This document shows, piece by piece, positions 1 through 5,108 of a stretch of 5,704 nt of DNA; within the stretch, counting starts at the first letter, position 1, and each line of letters starts with the position of its first letter. The position numbers and the translations under genes are program-made. Below the pieces are notes generated by a model. That model saw only the letters and a list, made by a program, of their open reading frames with translations, was not told the origin of the DNA and did not search any database. Source of the DNA: Flavobacteriales bacterium (GTDB taxonomy: Bacteria > Bacteroidota > Bacteroidia > DT-38). Location: assembly GCA_013214975.1 (NCBI GenBank), contig JABSPR010000355.1:1-5704 (forward strand), given 5' to 3'.

Positions 1-688
1 TAGTGTTATAAACCTGCATACTCGAATTAGACGTAGATCCATCGAGGTTAATATATATTGTAGAATTGAAGGCATAAAGATTTATAGTCGGCAGATGCTC
101 CTCTACACCTGTTGTTTGATCTCCTGCAATTAACGGCATGTCCATTATACTATTATAAGAAAAGTCTCTAATAGTAAACGATTGGGCATCTGCAGGAACA
201 TCTATCCCAAGCCATCCATAGTGCCAATCTGATCCTATTTTAAATTTTAGTCCAATATACTTATTGGAAACATCCAGGAAATTTCCCTTAAAAGAGCATA
301 TATAACCAGGACAGGAATAGGTGTACATGAAACCTAGTACGTTCGCATCACCTGATAAAAAATTAATGTAGCTGGTAACAGAATCTCCAGCCGACATAAC
401 CAATGGATAATTAAACGGATTACCTGTCGACCCAAAAACGCCATTAGATCCTGCATCAATTTTCACACGCCCTAACTGCTTAGGAGGATTGCTCCAACTT
501 ACAAGCTCAACCTTAATATCATTAACACCATTTGTGTCTAAATCTAAATCATAAAATCCTCCATCAATAGAAATAGTGATATCTGGATTTACATCTGTAT
601 AAATCCATTCAGCATTAGAATCAGAGGAAAAAAAAATGCTAGTACCTACAGTAGAGTATGCAGCTATTTTAGTTTTTAAATCCTTCAT
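1..688 (-). CDS. Secreted protein with probable T9SS type A sorting domain (3' end beyond window)
   Basis: This leftward frame is open from an ATG at 688-686 to the window edge, giving 229 codons without a stop; the C-terminus is missing. Residues 1-26 look like a modest signal peptide: K2, K5 and K7, then a weakly hydrophobic stretch (8-20), then a possible SNA/E cleavage site at 24-27. The mature part has an acidic motif, DLDLDTNGVND (47-57), of the calcium-binding DxDxDxNGxxD kind. It also has a YGW motif (157-159) followed by FTIRDFSYN (171-179), a pattern I know from Bacteroidota exported beta-rich proteins. C126 and C131 could form a disulfide. From about residue 201, the string INLYAFNSTIYINL and the later MQVYNT resemble the start of the T9SS type A sorting domain, which normally continues with a GQ/GK motif and ends soon after. 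The inferred fate is export by Sec, then secretion or surface attachment by T9SS. The molecular function is unknown. Confidence 0.8.
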   Translation of the reverse strand, partial: MKDLKTKIAAYSTVGTSIFFSSDSNAEWIYTDVNPDITISIDGGFYDLDLDTNGVNDIKVELVSWSNPPKQLGRVKIDAGSNGVFGSTGNPFNYPLVMSAGDSVTSYINFLSGDANVLGFMYTYSCPGYICSFKGNFLDVSNKYIGLKFKIGSDWHYGWLGIDVPADAQSFTIRDFSYNSIMDMPLIAGDQTTGVEEHLPTINLYAFNSTIYINLDGSTSNSSMQVYNT

Positions 689-732
689 GTCTATATAATT
701 GAGAATTTCTTAATGGTTAGATTAATCTTTTG

Positions 733-764
733 CAAACAACATATCTTATATATACTACACCAAA
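733..764 (-). promoter_or_regulatory. Possible Bacteroidota-type promoter for the T9SS substrate gene
   Basis: On the minus strand a TTTG (764-761) is followed after exactly 20 bases by GTTGTTTG (740-733). The phylum consensus is TTTG-N19-21-TAnnTTTG, so the -33 box and the TTTG half of the -7 box match, but the TA does not. The -33 box would overlap the end of the arsenate reductase-like gene. Transcription would start near 727, about 40 bases before the ATG. The 66 bp gap makes a separate promoter plausible. Confidence 0.25.
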
Positions 765-1153
765 GATCCCATTTCATCTAACAATTGGATTACATTCTCC
801 TTGATTTGATCTCTAATTACATTGAATTCTTCTTGACTCAATTCTTTTGGATCTGGAATTTTCCATTGAATAACTTTGTCGGCATTTCTAATGGGACACT
901 TCTCACCGCACCCCATTAAAATTATCGTATTAAATTTCACTTCCGGTAATTCTTCAATTCCCTTTGAGTAATGGCTCTTGAAATCATATTCAATATCATC
1001 AAAAGATGTATACACACCTGGATTAATTACACCAATAGCCTTAGATCCAGCACTGTATATGTTATCGTTCTCATTACTATAAATATGCCCAAAAGCCTCT
1101 GCAATTTGGCTTCTACACGAATTCTCTACACAGAGAAACAAAATATTCTTCAT
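755..1153 (-). CDS. Arsenate reductase-like protein of the low-molecular-weight phosphatase fold
   Basis: This is a 132-residue cytoplasmic protein, the usual size for the thiol-coupled arsenate reductase (ArsC/LMW phosphatase) family. It opens with the P-loop CVENSCRS: nucleophile C8, C13 and R14, fitting the CX5R signature. A second cysteine pair lies in MGCGEKCP (C82 and C86), where arsenate reductases carry resolving cysteines, and the general-acid aspartate is D101 in IPDP. Family members reduce arsenate to arsenite with thioredoxin or a small thiol, and some dephosphorylate proteins instead. The P-loop has Glu10 where many arsenate reductases have Gly, and there is no arsenite pump or ArsR regulator nearby, so the physiological substrate is open. 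The ATG lies one base after the TAG of the thioesterase gene, so the two are almost certainly co-transcribed and perhaps translationally coupled. The fold assignment is firm; the arsenate activity is less certain. Confidence 0.85.
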   Translation of the reverse strand: MKNILFLCVENSCRSQIAEAFGHIYSNENDNIYSAGSKAIGVINPGVYTSFDDIEYDFKSHYSKGIEELPEVKFNTIILMGCGEKCPIRNADKVIQWKIPDPKELSQEEFNVIRDQIKENVIQLLDEMGSLV

Positions 1154-1154
1154 T

Positions 1155-1559
1155 CTAAAAAAAATTATTTATACTATTTAAAAAAACTTCAGGAGGACGG
1201 CAAGGTTTATTCTTGGCCTCATTAATAAAGATTAAATCCGTTTCTGCAAAATTTAACTTATCCCCTTTTTCGTTTCGGGTTTCATACTCAAAATGAATTT
1301 TAACAGAAGGCATCTTCACAATTCTTGTAGTAATAATCAAAACATCGTCATAAAAAGCAGGTTTCAAATACTTAATATTAAACGATACTACAGGCATCAG
1401 AATACCACTTTCTTCTAATTCTTTATACGGTAACCCTAAATTCCGTAGAGCTTCGACCCTCCCCACTTCAAAATATTGAGCATAATTACCATAATAAACG
1501 TACCCCATTTTATCCGTTTCCGAATACCTAACTCTTATTTCAACTTCCGAACTATACAT
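1155..1559 (-). CDS. Hotdog-fold acyl-CoA thioesterase, YbgC/4HBT type
   Basis: This 134-residue protein has the length and opening motif of the YbgC/4-hydroxybenzoyl-CoA thioesterase family. Residues 11-34 contain RYSETDKMGYVYYGNYAQYF and then E31 and R34. The Asp in ETD (D16) is the expected catalytic residue, and GYVYYGNY matches the G-V-Y-x-x-x-Y signature. These enzymes are soluble oligomers that hydrolyse acyl-CoA thioesters to free acid and CoA; in Bacteroidota the natural acyl chain is usually unknown. The rest (LMPVVSFNIKYLKPAFYDD at 54-72, then alternating strands) fits the single hotdog domain, with no fused domain. The ATG at 1559-1557 is well placed, since the conserved motif begins only ten residues in. 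It is the first gene of a leftward pair with the arsenate reductase-like gene and is divergent from dnaA. The family call is confident and the substrate unknown. Confidence 0.88.
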   Translation of the reverse strand: MYSSEVEIRVRYSETDKMGYVYYGNYAQYFEVGRVEALRNLGLPYKELEESGILMPVVSFNIKYLKPAFYDDVLIITTRIVKMPSVKIHFEYETRNEKGDKLNFAETDLIFINEAKNKPCRPPEVFLNSINNFF

Positions 1560-1572
1560 TTAATTAATCATT

Positions 1573-1598
1573 ACGTAAAAATGCGTACAAGGCGTACG
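1573..1598. repeat. Cluster of CGTA motifs with two palindromes
   Basis: CGTA occurs at 1574-1577, 1584-1587 and 1593-1596, so starts are 10 and 9 bases apart, close to one helical turn. The last two are part of a direct repeat of GCGTAC (1583-1588 and 1592-1597). The flanks are self-complementary: TTACGTAA at 1571-1578 and CGTACG at 1593-1598. The cluster lies in the expected leader of the thioesterase gene, within 40 bases of its ATG, so it could be an operator. That role is inferred from layout only. Confidence 0.4.
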
Positions 1599-1626
1599 TT
1601 AATTTTGTGGAAATATAAAGAATTAC

Positions 1627-1657
1627 TAAAGATAATAGTTCTATTGCATACACCAAC
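1627..1657 (-). promoter_or_regulatory. Candidate promoter for the thioesterase/arsenate reductase-like operon
   Basis: Read leftward, GTTG (1657-1654) is followed after 19 bases by TATCTTTA (1634-1627). Each box has one mismatch to the Bacteroidota consensus TTTG-N19-21-TAnnTTTG. Transcription would start near 1620, giving a leader of about 60 bases that contains the CGTA cluster. The spacing is right, but such short motifs occur by chance in AT-rich DNA. Confidence 0.35.
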
Positions 1658-1731
1658 AATACGTTATGAAATTAAATAAAGATTAAACCCATATATGCCT
1701 GATAATGAATTAAAAAAAGCTATTATTGTTT

Positions 1732-1755
1732 AAATTCAAACCAGGAAATTCAAAC
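1732..1755. repeat. Perfect 10 bp direct repeat upstream of dnaA
   Basis: AAATTCAAAC occurs at 1732-1741 and again, without mismatch, at 1746-1755, with four bases (CAGG) between and a 14 bp period. It lies about 180-200 bases before the dnaA start, just ahead of the hairpin at 1762-1790. The unit is not a DnaA box. It could be a tandem protein-binding site, but I cannot name the factor. Confidence 0.55.
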
Positions 1756-1761
1756 AAAAAT

Positions 1762-1790
1762 CGGTTGAAATAATATTTTTTATCAACCCG
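1762..1790. other. Small inverted repeat in the dnaA upstream region
   Basis: GGTTGA (1763-1768) pairs with TCAACC (1783-1788), a 6 bp stem around a 14-base A/T loop. The outer C1762 and G1790 extend it if C1789 is bulged. Read leftward, the right arm is followed by GATTTTTG, which gives it a terminator-like look, but no leftward gene lies upstream for it to terminate. It may be a leader hairpin or a dyad binding site. The arm TTATCAACC is also one of the DnaA-box lookalikes. Confidence 0.35.
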
Positions 1791-1822
1791 TAAAAAAAAC
1801 ATTAAAGTCAATAGCAATTTGA

Positions 1823-1854
1823 TTTTTTTATTAAGTTTTTTATCGAAATATTTG
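1823..1854 (+). promoter_or_regulatory. Weak candidate promoter for dnaA
   Basis: AATATTTG at 1847-1854 differs from the -7 consensus TAnnTTTG by one base, and a T-run (1823-1826) lies 20 bases upstream, where a TTTG would be expected. A start near 1860 would give a leader of about 75 bases. A perfect TAnnTTTG (TAATTTTG, 1600-1607) also exists, but it lacks a -33 box and would give a leader over 300 bases long. Neither is strong. Confidence 0.2.
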
Positions 1855-1935
1855 ACAAGAATTTACAAAGAGAAGTTTTAAACAAATTGATGTTAATTTA
1901 CTTAACGTCGACCTTTATCTAAAATCATAAATACA

Positions 1936-3354
1936 ATGACAAAAACTTACGGAGAAGCTTGGGAAGGTTGTTTGAAAATCATTAAGGATAACGTAAGTAT
2001 ACAGAATTATAAGACCTGGTTCGAGCCAATTAGAGCAATCAGATTATCTAAAAGCGTATTAACAATACAGGTACCTAGCCAATTCTTCTATGAGTGGTTA
2101 GAAGAGCACTATATTGATCTTTTAAAGAAAACCATCAAGAAAGAATTAGGTGCGCAAGGAAAGCTTGAGTACAACATTGTTATTGATAACTCAATGGCAA
2201 AACCTTATACGGTTAAAATTCCTACATCAGAAAGACCAAAAGAAAATCCGGTTGTTCCAATTCCAATGGATATTAACAATAACATTAGAAACCCTTTTGT
2301 GATTCCTGGAATTAAAAAAATCAAAATTGATTCTCAATTAAACCCTAATTATTCGTTTGACAACTTTATTGAAGGAGATTGTAATCGATTAGCGAGATCA
2401 GCCGGTTTTGCCGTTTCTAACAAACCTGGAGGAACTGCATTCAATCCTTTGTTAATTTACGGAGGAGTTGGATTAGGGAAAACGCATTTGGGTCATGCAA
2501 TTGGAATTAAAATCAAAGAGATTTCGCCGAACAAGATTGTTCTATATGTTTCTTCTGAAAAATTCACACAACAATTTATTGATTCCGTAAAAAACAACAA
2601 GCAAAACGACTTTATCAATTTCTATCAGTTAATTGATGTTCTTATTATTGATGATGTACAGTTCTTTTCAGGAAAAGAAGGAACACAAAAAGTGTTCTTC
2701 CAAATTTTCAATCACCTTCATCAAAATGGGAAGCAACTGATTCTTACTTCAGATAGAGCTCCTGTTGAAATGCAAGGCATGGAACAAAGACTTCTTTCTC
2801 GATTTAAATGGGGATTGTCTGCCGATTTACAATCACCTAGTTTGGAAACAAGAATTGCAATCTTAGAAAAGAAAATGCACGCAGATGGTGTTGTACTACC
2901 GAAAGATGTAATTGAATATATTGCTTACAGCATTACTACGAATGTTCGTGAACTTGAAGGTGCTCTTATTTCTTTATTAGCACAAGGATCATTAAACAAG
3001 AAAGAGATAACTATTGATCTTGCTAAGCAAATGATTGATAAGTTCGTTAAGAACAATGCAAGAGAAGTATCTATAGATTACATTCAAAAAGTTGTTTGCG
3101 ATTATTTTAAACTACCTATTGAGTTGTTAAAATCAAAAACGAGAAAGAGAGAAGTTGTTCAAGCACGTCAAATAGCAATGTACTTTGCTAAAAGCTTAAC
3201 AAAATCTTCTTTAGCAAATATCGGAATGCACTGTGGAGGTAAAGATCACGCAACTGTTCTTCATGCATGTAAAACGGTAAACAACCTTATCGATACAGAT
3301 AAGCACTTTAGAAAGTACATCGAAGATTTAGGAAAGTTAGTTAGCATAGACTAA
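1936..3354 (+). CDS. dnaA: Chromosomal replication initiator protein DnaA
   Basis: DnaA binds DnaA boxes at oriC, forms an ATP-dependent filament, melts the origin and recruits the DnaB helicase. All four domains are present in 472 residues, a normal length. Domain I (about 1-85) includes NYKTWFEPI (24-32). Domain II (about 86-134) is a short proline- and asparagine-rich linker. Domain III, the AAA+ core (about 135-345), has Walker A GGVGLGKTH (176-184), Walker B LIIDDVQF (236-243), the box VII arginine R289 in LLSRFKWGL and the sensor II arginine R338 in NVRELEGAL. Domain IV (about 375-472) has the helix-turn-helix signature GGKDHATVLHAC (434-445). The signature has Ala439 where E. coli has a base-contacting Thr, and Lys436 for Arg; I recall both as common in Bacteroidota. 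The ATG at 1936 gives the canonical N-terminus. No Shine-Dalgarno sequence is visible. The phosphatase gene follows after 28 bases. Confidence 0.98.
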   Translation: MTKTYGEAWEGCLKIIKDNVSIQNYKTWFEPIRAIRLSKSVLTIQVPSQFFYEWLEEHYIDLLKKTIKKELGAQGKLEYNIVIDNSMAKPYTVKIPTSERPKENPVVPIPMDINNNIRNPFVIPGIKKIKIDSQLNPNYSFDNFIEGDCNRLARSAGFAVSNKPGGTAFNPLLIYGGVGLGKTHLGHAIGIKIKEISPNKIVLYVSSEKFTQQFIDSVKNNKQNDFINFYQLIDVLIIDDVQFFSGKEGTQKVFFQIFNHLHQNGKQLILTSDRAPVEMQGMEQRLLSRFKWGLSADLQSPSLETRIAILEKKMHADGVVLPKDVIEYIAYSITTNVRELEGALISLLAQGSLNKKEITIDLAKQMIDKFVKNNAREVSIDYIQKVVCDYFKLPIELLKSKTRKREVVQARQIAMYFAKSLTKSSLANIGMHCGGKDHATVLHACKTVNNLIDTDKHFRKYIEDLGKLVSID

Positions 3355-3382
3355 TCACTTTAATCACTACCACCATATTAAT

Positions 3383-3835
3383 ATGAAAATATTAATGGTT
3401 TGTTTAGGTAATATTTGTAGATCTCCTCTTGCAGAGGGGATTTTGCAAACGATTTCTAATGAACGAAATATGGGATTAGAAATAGAATCAGCTGGTACTT
3501 CATGTTTTCATATTGGGCAAGCTCCCGATAAACGTACCATGGCTAATGCTTTTTTACATAATATTGATATTAGCAGAAATCAATCGCGTCAATTTGAAAC
3601 TGATGATTTTGAAGATTTTGATTTAATCTATGCAATGGATTCATCAAATTACCGAGACATAATTTCTCTTGCCAGAGACAGTGAGGAAGAAGACAAAGTA
3701 AAGATGATTTTAAATGAAGTGAATCCAGGGAATAATGACTCAGTACCTGATCCCTATTACGGGGATGACGGATTTGAAAACGTATACGTATTACTCAGAG
3801 AAGCTTGTGAAAAGATAGCTTCTGATTTAGCTTAA
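3383..3835 (+). CDS. Low-molecular-weight protein tyrosine phosphatase
   Basis: This is a 150-residue cytoplasmic phosphatase. The P-loop CLGNICRS (7-14) supplies nucleophile C7 and phosphate-binding R13. The general acid is D123 in VPDPYYG (121-127), and the following tyrosine pair is typical of tyrosine-specific members. Residue 11 is Ile, as in tyrosine phosphatases, rather than the Thr that marks protein-arginine phosphatases such as YwlE. AGTS (37-40) and APDKRT (47-52) match the conserved substrate-loop region, although the usual Trp-His pair reads Phe-His (42-43). The reaction is hydrolysis of phosphotyrosine; the target cannot be read from the sequence, and no tyrosine kinase is in the window. 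It starts 28 bases after dnaA and ends 6 bases before the methyltransferase, so it is probably the middle gene of a three-gene transcript. It is clearly diverged from the arsenate reductase-like relative at 755-1153. Confidence 0.93.
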   Translation: MKILMVCLGNICRSPLAEGILQTISNERNMGLEIESAGTSCFHIGQAPDKRTMANAFLHNIDISRNQSRQFETDDFEDFDLIYAMDSSNYRDIISLARDSEEEDKVKMILNEVNPGNNDSVPDPYYGDDGFENVYVLLREACEKIASDLA

Positions 3836-3841
3836 AAACAC

Positions 3842-4576
3842 ATGCCAAAAACAGGAATTTTATATCTTCTTCCTTCCGATTTAGATATTACCGCAGCACA
3901 TTTAACAATACCGGAATACAATAGACAGGTTATTAAATCCTTAAAAACCTTTATAGTTGAGAACGAAAGAACATCCAGACGTTTTATAAAAAAGGCAAAT
4001 CCAGACTGTGTTATCTCTGAGCTGAACTTTATCACTCTCAATAAACACACATCTAAAGAAGAGTTGAATGCAATGCTCGAATATGTATATAAAGGTGAGA
4101 ATATTGGGTTGCTTTCAGAGGCTGGTTGCCCAGCCGTTGCCGATCCAGGGGCAAATGTTGTTCAACTAGCTCACAGGTCAGGAATTAAAGTTATTCCTTT
4201 AGTTGGGCCATCTTCTATTATCCTTGCACTTATGGCTTCTGGATTTAACGGGCAGCAATTTAACTTTAACGGTTACTTACCCAAAGAGCCCAAAGAACGA
4301 ATTAAACGATTAGCCGTTTTGGAAAAGCTTTCCATGCAAATCAATACCACTCAGATATTTATTGAAACACCATTTAGAAACGATCACCTCCTTAGAGATA
4401 TATTAAAACATTGTCATCCAAACACCATGCTGTGTATTGCAAAGGAAGTAACCGGGCCTAATGAATCTATTATTTCTGATACAATTGGAAATTGGAAAAA
4501 GAAAAACCCTATAATGGGGAAAGTCCCAGTAGTGTATCTCCTATTCTCTGGCTCTCTTAAAAGGAAAGCTAAATAG
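3842..4576 (+). CDS. RsmI-related SAM-dependent methyltransferase (tetrapyrrole methylase fold), short form
   Basis: This 244-residue protein matches the tetrapyrrole methylase (TP_methylase) superfamily and most resembles RsmI, which 2'-O-methylates C1402 of 16S rRNA. Shared blocks are IVENERTSRRFI (38-49), IGLLSEAGCPAVADPGANVV (88-107), VIPLVGPSSIILALMASGF (117-135), FNFNGYLPKEPKER (140-153) and IFIETPFRN (172-180). Two differences stand out. RsmI begins with a PTPIGNLxDIT loop; here the equivalent is LPSDLDITAA (10-19) without the glycine. The protein is also about 40 residues shorter than E. coli RsmI and lacks its C-terminal extension. It therefore looks like the separate short paralogue that I recall in many Bacteroidota, often annotated only as a SAM-dependent methyltransferase; its substrate is unknown. 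The ATG lies six bases after the phosphatase stop, in the probable dnaA operon. Its TAG is 2 bp from the stop of the convergent gene. Confidence 0.85.
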   Translation: MPKTGILYLLPSDLDITAAHLTIPEYNRQVIKSLKTFIVENERTSRRFIKKANPDCVISELNFITLNKHTSKEELNAMLEYVYKGENIGLLSEAGCPAVADPGANVVQLAHRSGIKVIPLVGPSSIILALMASGFNGQQFNFNGYLPKEPKERIKRLAVLEKLSMQINTTQIFIETPFRNDHLLRDILKHCHPNTMLCIAKEVTGPNESIISDTIGNWKKKNPIMGKVPVVYLLFSGSLKRKAK

Positions 4577-4578
4577 TC

Positions 4579-5097
4579 CTACAAAAAGGATGTCGAGGCC
4601 ATCAAGAAGAATAAGAATACCAAGAAAATATTCAAGAGAAATAATGGCATTTTCACATTCACATTTAGTGTAAAAGCGAGTAAAACCAAATTAATAAGCA
4701 GAAGAGCAATAGGAAAGAAAAGTAAGTTTTTGGGTGAGAACACTTCCAAGCGTCTTGTCGTATTTTCGTATTCGAACTTCACAAAAGCCACATAGCCTAA
4801 TATAGGGCTCACCAAAAGTTCCAGTTCTGTTACTGTCCTAAACGCTCCTTTGGTAATTGGATCTTTGATTAGGAAAGATTTATCCTCAGTTTCGAGTCTA
4901 ACAAACCCACCATCTATCTCCGTATTCACTAAAACCTCGTTCGAAATACTTTGTGGCAGATACACATCTAACAGATATAAGGAAGCAACAATTATGACAA
5001 TTAGAGACACTTCTTTAGATCTACCTTTCTCTAAAAATAAGTTACTCCTATTGCTTTTCCTGTCGCTATTTAGATTATTGATCACAGGTATCAACAC
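4579..5097 (-). CDS. Hypothetical three-helix membrane protein with a GTG start
   Basis: I do not recognise this 172-residue protein. Its N-terminus (1-28) is rich in Lys and Arg and so probably cytoplasmic. A first membrane helix spans about 29-48 (VSLIVIIVASLYLLDVYLP). A loop of about 75 residues (49-123), rich in charged residues, should face the periplasm. Two further helices follow at about 124-146 and 150-171, and the protein ends almost inside the membrane. No ATG occurs in frame until codon 150 (codon 166 is the only other), so translation must begin at a non-ATG codon. The GTG at 5097-5095, 11 bases after the FKBP stop, is the best choice; GTG at codon 5 is an alternative, and the frame is closed by a TGA at 5130-5128. 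The tight spacing suggests co-transcription and coupling with the FKBP gene. Its TAG is tail to tail with the methyltransferase stop. It is more likely a real gene than not, given the clean hydrophobic pattern. Confidence 0.72.
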   Translation of the reverse strand: MLIPVINNLNSDRKSNRSNLFLEKGRSKEVSLIVIIVASLYLLDVYLPQSISNEVLVNTEIDGGFVRLETEDKSFLIKDPITKGAFRTVTELELLVSPILGYVAFVKFEYENTTRRLEVFSPKNLLFFPIALLLINLVLLAFTLNVNVKMPLFLLNIFLVFLFFLMASTSFL

Positions 5098-5108
5098 GTT
5101 TAGGATTC

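Larger units (their letters stand above)
1560..1935. other. Divergent intergenic region upstream of dnaA
   Basis: These 376 bases are the only stretch over 300 bp without a gene. They are very AT-rich, with long A and T runs in the dnaA-proximal half. I find no convincing gene here. They contain a CGTA motif cluster (1573-1598), a candidate leftward promoter (1627-1657), a perfect 10 bp direct repeat (1732-1755), a short hairpin (1762-1790) and T-tracts (about 1823-1842). The best DnaA-box lookalikes are TTATCAACC at 1780-1788 and, on the minus strand, ATTTCCACA at 1614-1606. Each matches 7 of 9 positions of TTATCCACA. There is no array of good boxes, so the sequence alone does not support calling it oriC. 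Confidence 0.6.

Noticed and set aside
755..1153. Arsenic-resistance operon
   Set aside because: No ArsR, arsenite transporter or ArsB/Acr3-like gene is in the window; only a single reductase-like gene paired with a thioesterase.
971..1225. Rightward open frame of 84 codons
   Set aside because: Lies opposite the arsenate reductase-like gene and the end of the thioesterase, both with clear family motifs; its peptide shows no recognisable domain.
1476..1679. Rightward open frame of 67 codons running into the dnaA upstream spacer
   Set aside because: Half lies opposite the thioesterase N-terminus and the rest in spacer with repeats; the peptide looks like a chance reading of AT-rich DNA.
1560..1935. 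oriC call
   Set aside because: Only two 7-of-9 DnaA-box lookalikes are present and there is no box array; adjacency to dnaA is not sufficient evidence in Bacteroidota.
3832..4050. Leftward open frame of 72 codons
   Set aside because: Antisense to the start of the RsmI-like gene, whose conserved blocks are intact; no motif of its own.
4577..4590. Terminator between the convergent genes (TCCT/AGGA)
   Set aside because: A 4 bp stem with no T-tract is not distinguishable from chance.
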